Origin: Candidatus Doudnabacteria bacterium
GTDB lineage: Bacteria > Patescibacteriota > Doudnabacteria > UBA920
Direction: 5' to 3'
Assembly (NCBI GenBank): GCA_903908535.1
Contig: CAIVSE010000039.1
Coordinates: forward strand, 1 to 46,262
DNA length: 46,262 bases
Shown here piece by piece: positions 1-7,145 of the stretch. Position 1 is the first letter of the stretch; each line of letters starts with the position of its first letter. Below the pieces are notes generated by a model, which ran no database searches, had not been told where the DNA came from, and was given only the letters and a program-made list of their open reading frames with translations. Both the position numbers and the translations under genes were made by a program.

Positions 1-61
1 AGTTGGTTAGAGCGCTGCATTCACATTGCAGAGGCCACTGGTTCGAGTCCAGTATCGTCCA
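1..61 (+). tRNA. tRNA-Val (anticodon CAC), 5' end cut by window
   Basis: The anticodon arm CTGCA-TTCACAT-TGCAG reads anticodon CAC, which decodes the valine codon GUG. The T arm ACTGG-TTCGAGT-CCAGT and the 3' acceptor strand ATCGTCC are followed by discriminator A at 61 and an encoded CCA at 62-64. Roughly the first 13 nt (5' acceptor strand and start of the D arm) lie before the window. Confidence 0.93.
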
Positions 62-126
62 CCAAAATGAAACCGAAGCTTTGTGAGGTTTCTAATTTTG
101 GTAGGATGCCGCAACGAAGTTGCGGC
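62..126. repeat. Two palindromes directly after tRNA-Val
   Basis: The first hairpin (62-102) pairs CCAAAAT with ATTTTGG and AAACC with GGTTT around a GAAGCTTTGTGA core. The second (108-126) pairs GCCGCAAC with GTTGCGGC around GAA. The GAAGCTTT core links the first to a palindrome family found elsewhere in this window. There is no U-run, so these are not standard intrinsic terminators. Confidence 0.6.
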
Positions 127-148
127 GCCACCATCTTTCATTTTCCCC

Positions 149-329
149 TGGTCCCTCGCCGACTGGCTTTTTGGGACACTCTCGCGTTTCTCCAGCGGAA
201 ACGTTCGCTCATAACTTTGTCCAAAAAGCCGGGTCTTTTATGAAGTAAAAGTTTTTGGGATAACTGTTGAGTGAGTATTCTCGCAGGAAGAATACAAACG
301 TGTTGACAAAAGGACTTGGCGAGGGACTA
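149..329 (+). ncRNA. Candidate structured RNA of unknown class
   Basis: No gene lies between the tRNA and lepB, but the sequence folds strongly. GTCCCTCGCC (151-160) pairs with GGCGAGGGAC (318-327) and the helix extends with G-U and A-U pairs to 149/329. Inside, 165-178 pairs with 218-230 over about 13 bp with one bulged G, capped by CGTTTC/GAAACG (185-190/198-203). Further small hairpins are CTTTT/AAAAG and GTATTCT/AGAATAC. I looked for RNase P, tmRNA, 6S and SRP signature motifs and saw none. Strand is a guess from flanking transcription. It could be a processed part of the tRNA transcript or a repeat relic. Confidence 0.4.
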
Positions 330-358
330 AGAAAAATTAAGGGTTTGGCAGATAGTAC

Positions 359-386
359 TTGACCGCTTTCTAAATATCAGTACAAT
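359..386 (+). promoter_or_regulatory. Sigma-70-type promoter for lepB
   Basis: TTGACC (359-364), a 16-nt spacer and TACAAT (381-386), about 27 nt before the lepB start codon. Confidence 0.7.
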
Positions 387-412
387 TAGAATACATAATC
401 TAATTTAACAAT

Positions 413-1021
413 ATGGATGGAAACACAAACCAAAAGCCAAACCCACAAGCGCCAAAAGAGCAGTCAGCCTTAAGCGCCATTGGCAACTTTATTTTTGACC
501 TGGTCAAAATTTTGGTTGTGGCGCTGGTGATTATTGTGCCTTTCCGCATGTTTGTGGCCGAACCTTTTGTGGTTAGCGGCAGTTCCATGGAGCCCAACTT
601 CCATGACAAGGATTATTTAATAGTTGACCGCTTAACTTATCATACTTCTTCGCCGCAGCGCGGCGACGTCATAGTCCTAAAATACCCCAAAGATACCAGC
701 CAATTTTTTATTAAGCGCATAATTGGCCTGCCAGGCGATACCATTAGTTTTTCCCAGGGCCACGTGATTATCACCAATACCCAGTATCCGGGCGGCTGGG
801 AGCTTAACGAGCCATATTTGCCCTCGCAAACCGAAACTTTCGGCGGCGCGCCCGTAACTTTGGGCGCCGGCGAGTATTTTGTATTGGGCGACAACCGTAC
901 GGCCAGCAGCGATTCCCGCGTTTGGGGCATTTTACCTGCCGATGACATAGTCGGGAGGGTGTGGTTGCGCGTATTTCCATTTAGTAGATTTGTGCATTTT
1001 ACCACGCCAACATATCAATAA
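413..1021 (+). CDS. lepB: Signal peptidase I
   Basis: Membrane-bound serine protease that removes signal peptides from exported proteins (S26 family). The 202-aa protein has a short hydrophilic N-terminus, one membrane segment at about residues 29-48, then the catalytic box with the nucleophilic serine (S58) before Met-Glu-Pro. The general-base lysine (about K101) lies in the FIKRIIGLPGD box and the conserved LGDNR motif is at about 158-162. Length is normal for a compact bacterial enzyme. It has its own promoter; the next gene starts 5 nt after its stop, so the two are probably cotranscribed. Confidence 0.95.
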   Translation: MDGNTNQKPNPQAPKEQSALSAIGNFIFDLVKILVVALVIIVPFRMFVAEPFVVSGSSMEPNFHDKDYLIVDRLTYHTSSPQRGDVIVLKYPKDTSQFFIKRIIGLPGDTISFSQGHVIITNTQYPGGWELNEPYLPSQTETFGGAPVTLGAGEYFVLGDNRTASSDSRVWGILPADDIVGRVWLRVFPFSRFVHFTTPTYQ

Positions 1022-1026
1022 ATTTT

Positions 1027-2331
1027 ATGGGCCGACCACGCAAAAATCCCGCCGCGACTACTGTGGCGGTTTCGTCCAAAAAAATCCGGAGTTTGGATGG
1101 GATGTTTGACGCGGCCACTGAAACCGACCTGCTGTGGGACGCGCTGCTGCGGCGGCTGTATAAAATGTCCCGCGTTTACGGTTTTAGCCGTTTAGAGACG
1201 CCGCTGCTGGAGGACGTTAGCTTATATAGCCATTTTTACGGCCCAAACAGTCCGGCACTGCAAAGTATTGTCTCTCTGCTGGCCGGCGGCAAACAGGTGG
1301 GCGTGCGCCCGGTTTTTTTGCCTTCCGTATTGCGCGCTTACGCCCAGGATAAAATTTACGAAAAATTGCCAACCAGCAAATGGTCATTTGTGGGACAAAC
1401 CGTCACCCAGGACCCCAAAACTTTAAAGCTATCCCAGGATATGGAGTTTGGCTTTGAAGTTTTTGGCGACTTTAACCATTTAACCGAAGCCCAGGCCATT
1501 TCCGTGGTTTGGGAATTTTTAGCCGGTTTTGGCTTAAGCGATTTAGTTTTGGAAATCAACAATATCGGTTCAACCGAATGCCAGGAAGTTTATAGTGAAA
1601 CCCTGCGCGGGTTTTTGGCGGCCAAAAAATACCAGTTGTGCGACAGCTGTAACGAACATTTGGCCGGCCGCGTGCTCAATGTTTTCCGTTGCGATAATAT
1701 AGACTGCAAAGCCATAGTCAGCGAGGCCCCTGCCGTGCTTGATTTCCTGGACGAAACCGCCAATAAGCATTTTACCAACATTTTGGAAGCTCTGGATGAA
1801 CTGGGCGTGCCTTACCAGCTTAATCCGGCTTATGTGGCGCCAAACGGCCATGGCCAGACCAATTTTTCGGTCAGTTGGCGCGGCAGGGGACAAAATGTTT
1901 TAATCGGCGAAGGCGGTTATCACAACGCTTTAATGCAAAACGTTTGCGGCAAAAATTTATGCTGTTTTGGTTTTAGCGGCAGTTTAAGCGCGGCGCGGAA
2001 AGTTTTGGAACTGGCCAAAGTGGAAGTTGGCCGCGAGCAGAAAAGCGATGTATTTTTGGTGCCATTGGGTGAACTGGCTTCCAAAAAATCCCTGCGTTTG
2101 TTCCGTGATTTAACCGCGCAAAAAATCTCCGTTTATGACCATTTTGGCAATTTAGGCGTTAAGAACCAGCTTAAACAGGCGGAAATATTCAAGGCGCCAA
2201 TTGCCTTAATTATCGGCCAAAAGGAAGCCGTGGATGAAATGGTTATTCTCCGCGACGTGAAAAGCGGTATGCAGGAAATTATTTCTTACGATAAAATAGT
2301 GGAAGAGGTAAAAAAGCGGCTGGGAAGGTGA
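1027..2331 (+). CDS. Histidyl-tRNA synthetase-like protein, degenerate active site
   Basis: The 434-aa protein has the HisRS layout: class II core (residues about 20-330) with a Cys-rich knuckle (CDSC and CDNIDCK, about 205-230), then a C-terminal anticodon-binding domain. Some landmarks remain, for example EFGFEVFG after motif 2. Others are lost: the RPE-type substrate loop is RPV, the motif 2 Phe-Arg-Tyr-Glu arginine is not seen (KWSFVGQTVTQ instead), and the HisA RGLDYYT loop is replaced by WRGRGQN. This suggests a paralogue that may not charge tRNA, as with HisZ/GCN2-type relatives, or a very divergent enzyme. The N-terminus GRPRKNP is AT-hook-like. Family assignment is firm; activity is uncertain. 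Confidence 0.75.
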   Translation: MGRPRKNPAATTVAVSSKKIRSLDGMFDAATETDLLWDALLRRLYKMSRVYGFSRLETPLLEDVSLYSHFYGPNSPALQSIVSLLAGGKQVGVRPVFLPSVLRAYAQDKIYEKLPTSKWSFVGQTVTQDPKTLKLSQDMEFGFEVFGDFNHLTEAQAISVVWEFLAGFGLSDLVLEINNIGSTECQEVYSETLRGFLAAKKYQLCDSCNEHLAGRVLNVFRCDNIDCKAIVSEAPAVLDFLDETANKHFTNILEALDELGVPYQLNPAYVAPNGHGQTNFSVSWRGRGQNVLIGEGGYHNALMQNVCGKNLCCFGFSGSLSAARKVLELAKVEVGREQKSDVFLVPLGELASKKSLRLFRDLTAQKISVYDHFGNLGVKNQLKQAEIFKAPIALIIGQKEAVDEMVILRDVKSGMQEIISYDKIVEEVKKRLGR

Positions 2332-2356
2332 ACAATGGGACCCATTGTGCAAATTA

Positions 2357-2385
2357 TTGACCGATTTTGGCATTTAGGGTATAAT
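2357..2385 (+). promoter_or_regulatory. Promoter for rpsU-yqeY
   Basis: TTGACC (2357-2362), 17-nt spacer, TATAAT (2380-2385). A tight inverted repeat ACAATGG/CCATTGT (2332-2348) lies just upstream, after the previous stop codon. The transcript would have a leader of about 120 nt containing a palindromic repeat. Confidence 0.75.
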
Positions 2386-2430
2386 TTTGGTATAAAGGCT
2401 ACCCGCCGTGAGTGGTGGTGTTGACCTATA

Positions 2431-2487
2431 TTAGCTCCTCGGCTCGTAAATTTATAAATAAATTTACTCGCTCTGCGTCGCTAATAA
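2431..2487. repeat. Dispersed palindromic repeat, family A (copy 1)
   Basis: The outer arms match the copies at 16941, 20711 and 42261: a CTCCTCGGCTCG arm on one side and CTCGC..GCGTCGC on the other. The inner stem is different, an A/T palindrome TAAATTTA..TAAATTTA. It sits in the rpsU leader. Confidence 0.7.
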
Positions 2488-2511
2488 ACTATAAGAAAGA
2501 GGTGATAGTTC

Positions 2512-2751
2512 ATGGTAGAAGTTAAGAAGAAAGATAACGAGTCTTTTGACAGCCTGCTCCGCCGTTTTAACCGCAAAATCCAGCAAAGCGGCGTGCTCAT
2601 CCGCGCGCGCAAGACGCGTTTTTTTGAGCCGCCCAAAAGCCGTAATTTGCAAAAAATCGCCGCCCGCCGGCGCAGCATCATTAAAGCCCAAAAAGAAGAG
2701 CTTAAGAAACAGGGCAAATTAGTGCCTACTAAGAGATATGGCAGAAGATAA
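2512..2751 (+). CDS. rpsU: Ribosomal protein bS21
   Basis: Small-subunit ribosomal protein of 79 aa, rich in Lys and Arg, with the family pattern of an N-terminal ESFDSLLRRF segment, a central R(A/K)RKTRFFEPP stretch and a basic C-terminus ending KRYGRR. A clear GAGGTGAT Shine-Dalgarno lies 7-14 nt before the ATG. The next gene is yqeY, a common bacterial partner of rpsU. Confidence 0.95.
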   Translation: MVEVKKKDNESFDSLLRRFNRKIQQSGVLIRARKTRFFEPPKSRNLQKIAARRRSIIKAQKEELKKQGKLVPTKRYGRR

Positions 2752-2834
2752 ATAAAAATTTTCAATTCGCAATTTTTAATTTTCAAATCCAGGCACTTAT
2801 TGAAAATTGGTAAATGAAAATTGAAAATTATTTT

Positions 2835-3275
2835 ATGGTTACTTTACAACAACTGGAAGCTGATATTGTCACAGCTATAAAATCCAAAGACCAAATTAAA
2901 GTTGATACTTTGCGTGGTTTAAAGGTGCGTCTGCAGAACGAAAAAATTAGCAGGATGGCGGATTTGTCGGAAGATCAGATGGTCAGTTTGGTTAAATCGG
3001 AAATTAAGCGCCGCAGGGAAGCGGCGGAAAGTTTTAGCGCGGGCAACCGGGCGGAAATGGCGGATAAAGAGTTGGCGGAAGCCAAAATTTTACAAGCCTA
3101 CCTGCCGGCGCAAATGTCAGAAGCTGAAATTTTGGCTGCTATAGACCAAGTGGTGGCGGCCGGCGGTTTTACGGCCGCGGATTTTGGCAAAGCCATGGGC
3201 GCGGTAAAAGCCAAAGTCGGCCAGAATGCCGACGGCGCCGTAGTTGCTAAATTGCTGAAAGAAAAACTAAAATAA
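2835..3275 (+). CDS. yqeY: GatB/YqeY-domain protein
   Basis: The 146-aa helical protein belongs to the YqeY family, related to the tRNA-binding tail domain of GatB. It shows DTLRGLKVRLQNEKI near the N-terminus, the KSEIKRRREAAESF helix, and the C-terminal small domain with DFGKAMGAVKAK. I chose the ATG at 2835 because family members start with a short M-x-L-x-x-L-x-x-D segment; an in-frame ATG at 2814 would add seven residues from an A/T-rich spacer. The biochemical role is not established. Confidence 0.9.
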   Translation: MVTLQQLEADIVTAIKSKDQIKVDTLRGLKVRLQNEKISRMADLSEDQMVSLVKSEIKRRREAAESFSAGNRAEMADKELAEAKILQAYLPAQMSEAEILAAIDQVVAAGGFTAADFGKAMGAVKAKVGQNADGAVVAKLLKEKLK

Positions 3276-3287
3276 GCGGTTTTTATA

Positions 3288-4538
3288 ATGCCCAAAGAAC
3301 ACTACATAACCGGCCTAGATGTCGGCACCCAAACCGTGCGCGTCATCCAGGCCAAACGCGATCGCGAAACCGGCGTTTTAAGCGTTATCGGCGCCAGTGA
3401 AGTGCCGTCCGCCGGCTTGCGCAAGGGTGTAATTGTTGACATTGAAGAAGCGGTGTCGGCTATTTCCCAGGCTTTGGAAAAGGTGGAGCGCATGACCGGC
3501 GTGCCGGTAACCGTGGCCAATGTTTCGGTGGGCGGCAACCATATAACCTCTGTGCCCTCGCACGGCGTGATTGCCGTGTCCCGCGCCGACGGTGAAATTA
3601 CGGAAAGCGATATTGTCCGCTGCATAGACGCCTCGCAGGCCATCTCCATTCCCCAAAACCGCGAGGTCCTGCACGTCTTCCCCAAAACTTTTACTTTGGA
3701 CGGCCAAACCGGCATTAAAGACCCCCTGGGCATGAACGGCATCCGCCTGGAAGTCGGCACTTTAATTGTCCAGGCCGGACTGCCGTTTATTAAAAACCTG
3801 ACCAAAGCGGTTTTGCAGGCGGGCCTGGAAATGGAAGATATGGTTTTAGCCCCGGTGGCCGCGGCCGAAAGCGTGCTGACCAAGCGCCAAAAAGATTTGG
3901 GCGTGGTGGTTATAGATCTCGGCGCCGGCACCACCGGCCTGGCCGTGTACGAAGAGGGCGATGTTTTGCACACCCAGGTTTTGCCCATTGGCTGTATGCA
4001 TATTACCAACGATATTGCCATTGGCCTGCGCTGCAGCATAGACACCGCGGAAAAAGTTAAATTACTGTTTGGGCACAGCGACCCTAAATTCATAAATAAA
4101 GAAGATGAAATTGACTTGTCCAAATTAGACGATGCTGAAGAAGAAACGGTTACCCGCCAATATGTGGTGGAAATTATCGAAGCCCGTTTGGAAGAAATTT
4201 TTGACCACGTCAACAACGAACTGAAAAAAATTAACCGCGACGGCAAACTGCCGGCCGGCGTGGTCCTAACGGGCGGCGGCGCCAATTTGCCGGGCCTGGC
4301 CGAATTCGTGAAAAAACATTTGCGTTTGCCTGTGGTCATTGGCAAACCGGAAAACGTTACCACCATTATAGACCGCGTGGATAACCCGGCCTTTGCCACC
4401 TGCGTGGGGCTGATTCTGTGGGGCAACAAATTTTCCGGCGGCGGCAGCGGCGGGGACATGGGCACGTTTGTAAAAGGGTTGCTGAATAATCCGGGAGTAA
4501 GTAAAATGCGGAAGTGGATAAAGTCGTTTTTACCATAG
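3288..4538 (+). CDS. ftsA: Cell division protein FtsA
   Basis: Actin-like ATPase that tethers FtsZ to the membrane. The 416-aa protein begins with the phosphate-1 motif GLDVGTQTVRV and has the SHS2/1C domain at about 85-165. The phosphate-2 motif VVIDLGAGTTGLAVY lies at about 205-220 and the adenosine motif GVVLTGGGANLPGL at about 325-340. It ends in a short basic/hydrophobic helix (MRKWIKSFL) that fits the membrane-targeting peptide. It follows yqeY by 12 nt. In most bacteria ftsZ follows at once; here ftsZ is 12.5 kb away. Confidence 0.95.
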   Translation: MPKEHYITGLDVGTQTVRVIQAKRDRETGVLSVIGASEVPSAGLRKGVIVDIEEAVSAISQALEKVERMTGVPVTVANVSVGGNHITSVPSHGVIAVSRADGEITESDIVRCIDASQAISIPQNREVLHVFPKTFTLDGQTGIKDPLGMNGIRLEVGTLIVQAGLPFIKNLTKAVLQAGLEMEDMVLAPVAAAESVLTKRQKDLGVVVIDLGAGTTGLAVYEEGDVLHTQVLPIGCMHITNDIAIGLRCSIDTAEKVKLLFGHSDPKFINKEDEIDLSKLDDAEEETVTRQYVVEIIEARLEEIFDHVNNELKKINRDGKLPAGVVLTGGGANLPGLAEFVKKHLRLPVVIGKPENVTTIIDRVDNPAFATCVGLILWGNKFSGGGSGGDMGTFVKGLLNNPGVSKMRKWIKSFLP

Positions 4539-4541
4539 TCT

Positions 4542-4573
4542 CCTCCCCTTTACAAGGGGAGGCTGGGAGGGGT
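4542..4573. repeat. G/C-rich hairpin repeat after ftsA
   Basis: CCTCCCCTT (4542-4550) pairs with AAGGGGAGG (4554-4562), followed by CTGGGAGGGG. This has the look of a dispersed repeat and lies directly behind the ftsA stop. Confidence 0.5.
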
Positions 4574-4620
4574 AAAAAAAGTGGATAAACTTTTTAAATC
4601 TTTAATTTTTCCAGTTTTTA

Positions 4621-4640
4621 CCGTCATTGGACGGTTTTTT
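4621..4640 (+). terminator. Intrinsic terminator after ftsA
   Basis: CCGTC-ATTG-GACGG followed by six T. It ends the yqeY-ftsA transcript. Confidence 0.75.
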
Positions 4641-4698
4641 ATTTTGTGATAATATGAATTCAACCCCTTAGCAGCATTCATTAACAATTAAAGTATAT

Positions 4699-4998
4699 AT
4701 GGAAGAAAATATTAAAAAACCAATGACGCTGGAAGATTTGTCGGTTTCTATGGAAAAATCGATGGAAAACCTTGCTGTTATGGTGGCCTCCGGCTTTGAA
4801 GACGTAATGAATAGGATAAATAAAATGGCAACCAAAGAAGAGCTTGCCAAAAGTATAAGTGAGGTTAAGGAAAAAATTGAGTCTGGTGACGCCGCTATTG
4901 AGCGTAAAGTAGAAATTTTAAGTAGGGACCTCCACAATTATATTGAACTTTCCGACCGCCGTTACACCGACCTTAAATTACAAGTAGGAAATATATAG
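4699..4998 (+). CDS. Small coiled-coil protein, unknown
   Basis: The 99-aa protein is rich in Lys, Glu, Ser and Met. Heptad-like spacing of Met, Ile and Leu through residues 15-70 predicts a long coiled coil; no signal peptide or membrane segment is visible. It stands alone between two intrinsic terminators, so it is a single-gene unit. I do not recognise a family. Similar short coiled-coil proteins of unknown role occur widely in small-genome bacteria. Confidence 0.7.
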   Translation: MEENIKKPMTLEDLSVSMEKSMENLAVMVASGFEDVMNRINKMATKEELAKSISEVKEKIESGDAAIERKVEILSRDLHNYIELSDRRYTDLKLQVGNI

Positions 4999-5012
4999 AA
5001 CCAGCAGTCAAG

Positions 5013-5037
5013 TCCCGCCAATTTGGGCGGGATTTTT
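5013..5037 (+). terminator. Intrinsic terminator
   Basis: TCCCGCC and GGCGGGA stem with a short AATTTG loop and TTTTT tail, 15 nt after the stop of the gene ending at 4998. Confidence 0.85.
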
Positions 5038-5064
5038 GCTTAAAAGGAGGTTTTGTTCTATAAT
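5036..5064 (+). promoter_or_regulatory. Promoter for the 75-aa gene
   Basis: TTGCTT (5036-5041), 17-nt spacer, TATAAT (5059-5064). The -35 box overlaps the T-tail of the preceding terminator. Confidence 0.6.
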
Positions 5065-5100
5065 TTATATATTAGTTTGAAGAGAATTAATTTTTAAAAT

Positions 5101-5328
5101 ATGTCACAATCATTGGAATTTGATCCCTCAAGGGGATCCGCAGAGGACCATTTGGAGGTCGCAAGGAACCGTTTGCTTAATGCTCAAACCGAGCTTGAAC
5201 AGGCCCGTGAAAAAGAAAAATCGGAAGTGCAAATTGCTACTTTAGAGAAAACCGTGACCCAGTATCAGGAAGATGTAGATAATCTTCAGAAAGAGATAGA
5301 ACAGAAGTCCTTCGGAGCGGTTGCGTAA
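5101..5328 (+). CDS. Small coiled-coil protein, unknown
   Basis: The 75-aa acidic protein is almost entirely helical, with heptad-type leucines and alanines from residue 15 to 68 and a high Glu/Gln/Lys content. No signal peptide and no known motif are visible. It has its own promoter upstream and a hairpin terminator downstream, so it is probably monocistronic. The role is unknown; a small scaffold or binding protein is possible. Confidence 0.65.
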   Translation: MSQSLEFDPSRGSAEDHLEVARNRLLNAQTELEQAREKEKSEVQIATLEKTVTQYQEDVDNLQKEIEQKSFGAVA

Positions 5329-5349
5329 AGGCAAAAAATAGACTTTGAT

Positions 5350-5384
5350 AAATCCGTTATACTATGAGGTATGCGGATTTTTGG
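5350..5384 (+). terminator. Intrinsic terminator
   Basis: AAATCCG (5350-5356) pairs with CGGATTT (5374-5380), with an inner ATAC/GTAT stem, followed by a T-run. Confidence 0.75.
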
Positions 5385-5387
5385 TAT

Positions 5388-5529
5388 TTGACATAGCTAG
5401 TTATTTATGGTAATATATTATATTCATTCTTTTCCAAATCTTTCGCGTCAATTTTGGCGCGTAAGACCATTAAAGGAATTGATAGTTCCTAAAGTGGTTT
5501 GTACCTTAACTATCTACTATCTAACTAGC
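5388..5529 (+). promoter_or_regulatory. Promoter and paired TAGCTAGTTA sites before the 484-aa gene
   Basis: TTGACA (5388-5393), 17-nt spacer and TAATAT (5411-5416) form a near-consensus promoter. TAGCTAGTTA (5394-5403) lies inside the spacer. Its exact inverse TAACTAGCTA is at 5520-5529, close to the ribosome-binding site. The same pair occurs at the promoter after groEL (39917-39949). The leader of about 125 nt also has a GGAA/TTCC hairpin. Confidence 0.6.
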
Positions 5530-5548
5530 TACCTATAAGGAGGAAGCT

Positions 5549-7003
5549 GTGTTTTTTAACAAAAGAGAAGTAATTACGGAAGTATCGGCTGTGGATTTTT
5601 TTTCCAAGTACATCGGCGAGGTTTCGTCGGTGCCCGGCGGAGACGGTTACGGATTCATCAACATCAAAACCGTGTTCACAGAGGACGGCGCTCCTCATAA
5701 CATCCCGACCACGGAGAACATTTTCATCCACCAGGATGAATGTGGGTCAACGCTCAAAGTTGGGATGCAGGTAATGTTCAGTATCGCCGACGACCAAAAG
5801 CGCGGCGCTGGCACTTTCCGTGCCACCGGCGCCGTTGAGTTTGTAGAAAGCGAACTGATGTCGGAAGAGTCGTCCATTCCGGGACTGGATGTCCCTGCTG
5901 TGAAGCGGAACTTTGAAACCGCTGTCGGATTCGTCCGACAGAGGATTCCATTCCATGCCAACGTCAAAGAGGTTCCCAAGGAAACCGTTGACAAGGTCGT
6001 GGAGAACGCGCCCATGGACAACATCCAGCCGAGCGGCGAGATTACTCCCGAGCAGCAAAAGCAGATCTTGGCGGCATTTCTTCTCATGGCTTACCCCATG
6101 ATGACCCATTTTATGGCCAACTTTGATCCCCTCAACGCGGACGACGCCGCGCTGGACGAGCAGGTCCGGCAAAGCAAAGAGGACATGGAAGCTCTGGGCA
6201 TGAGCGAACAGGTTCCAATTTTGGAACAGCAGGCCAAGTCTTTTAAGAACGTTCGCGATGCTTTGCGGATGATCTTCCAAGAAGGTCTGGTTCGCACCGA
6301 CACCATCATCCCTATCCGCAATCTGCCGGATTTGTTCATGGCAGTTCCGGTGTGGTACTACTGGGTGGAACCTACAGGGCAAGAAGAGATTGACCGACAG
6401 TGGAGTAATACTGACCCGCAAGCTCACCAGGTTACCAAGTGGTTCTGCGAGCTTTTTCCCAACTACAATTGGGTGGATACCTTCCTGACTTTTAACCGCC
6501 GCCTTCGGACGCTGAAAATGTTTAAGGGTGATGTCATTCCGCCCCACGTCAGCCGCCGGATGCGCAAAGCCGTTCAGTTATTCGACTATGTGGTCATTAT
6601 GACCCCGTACCACGACGTTGCCGGTAAGGACTGGCAGGACCTGAAATGGATCCGCATGATTGATCCTTATGTCATCGGGTTCAAAAAGGGCGTGCCGTAT
6701 TTCTTCGTCCTTGGCCGCTTCAGTGATACCGGCCTGTTTCCGCTTTTGCATGAAATGGTGGGGGATACCATTGAGTTCCTCAAGGCCAACAAGCAGAAGC
6801 TGGCAGGGTTCAATATTGCCAACAGTCCATTTTGGTTGGCGCCTGGTTCTACCAGTCAGTATTGTCATCAATCCGATAAGCCGAGATTGGGTGACTACCT
6901 GATACAGAACGCTGACCGTCTCATTCAGGCATTTGAGGCCGGTAATTTGTTCGGTTGGCTCCGCGGCGAAAACCCGCCCGCCGACGACTTGGCCACACGC
7001 TAA
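5549..7003 (+). CDS. Protein with N-terminal cold-shock-like domain
   Basis: The 484-aa protein starts at GTG 5549, fixed by a perfect AAGGAGGA Shine-Dalgarno (5537-5544). Residues about 18-100 resemble a cold-shock/OB fold: G-x-V-x-S..G-Y-G-F-I-N-I, then N-I-F-I-H-Q-D, L-K-V-G-M-Q-V-M-F and a final strand A-T-G-A-V-E-F. The remaining 380 residues match nothing I know; they are rich in aromatic residues and lack membrane segments. Leu codons here favour CTG, CTC and TTG and nearly avoid TTA, unlike the next genes, which suggests a different history or high expression. RNA or ssDNA binding is inferred from the N-terminus only. Confidence 0.7.
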   Translation: MFFNKREVITEVSAVDFFSKYIGEVSSVPGGDGYGFINIKTVFTEDGAPHNIPTTENIFIHQDECGSTLKVGMQVMFSIADDQKRGAGTFRATGAVEFVESELMSEESSIPGLDVPAVKRNFETAVGFVRQRIPFHANVKEVPKETVDKVVENAPMDNIQPSGEITPEQQKQILAAFLLMAYPMMTHFMANFDPLNADDAALDEQVRQSKEDMEALGMSEQVPILEQQAKSFKNVRDALRMIFQEGLVRTDTIIPIRNLPDLFMAVPVWYYWVEPTGQEEIDRQWSNTDPQAHQVTKWFCELFPNYNWVDTFLTFNRRLRTLKMFKGDVIPPHVSRRMRKAVQLFDYVVIMTPYHDVAGKDWQDLKWIRMIDPYVIGFKKGVPYFFVLGRFSDTGLFPLLHEMVGDTIEFLKANKQKLAGFNIANSPFWLAPGSTSQYCHQSDKPRLGDYLIQNADRLIQAFEAGNLFGWLRGENPPADDLATR

Positions 7004-7028
7004 CCAAACACAGCAGTAACTTTAACTT

Positions 7029-7067
7029 GCCGCCGACTTCCTTTGCAGGAGGCCGGCGGTTTTTTTG
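7029..7067 (+). terminator. Intrinsic terminator
   Basis: GCCGCCG..CCGGCGG stem with inner CTTCCT/AGGAGG pairing around TTGC, followed by seven T. Confidence 0.85.
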
Positions 7068-7074
7068 CGCAAAT

Positions 7075-7103
7075 TTGACTTTATTTTTTTATTAGGGCAT
7101 AAT
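7075..7103 (+). promoter_or_regulatory. Promoter for the 1089-aa gene cluster
   Basis: TTGACT (7075-7080), 17-nt spacer, CATAAT (7098-7103), about 42 nt before the start codon. Confidence 0.65.
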
Positions 7104-7145
7104 TTATTTAGATTTAGGTATCAAAAACCTTATATTTGAAACAAA

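Noticed and set aside
2332-2348. ACAATGGG/CCCATTGT palindrome as terminator of the HisRS-like gene
   Set aside because: Loop would be one to three bases and no T-run follows.
3302-4465. 387-codon open frame on the minus strand across ftsA
   Set aside because: Fully inside the well-supported ftsA gene; Ser/Pro/Thr-rich shadow composition caused by codon bias.
5747-6547. 266-codon minus-strand frame in the 484-aa gene
   Set aside because: Antisense shadow; the plus-strand gene has promoter, Shine-Dalgarno and terminator.
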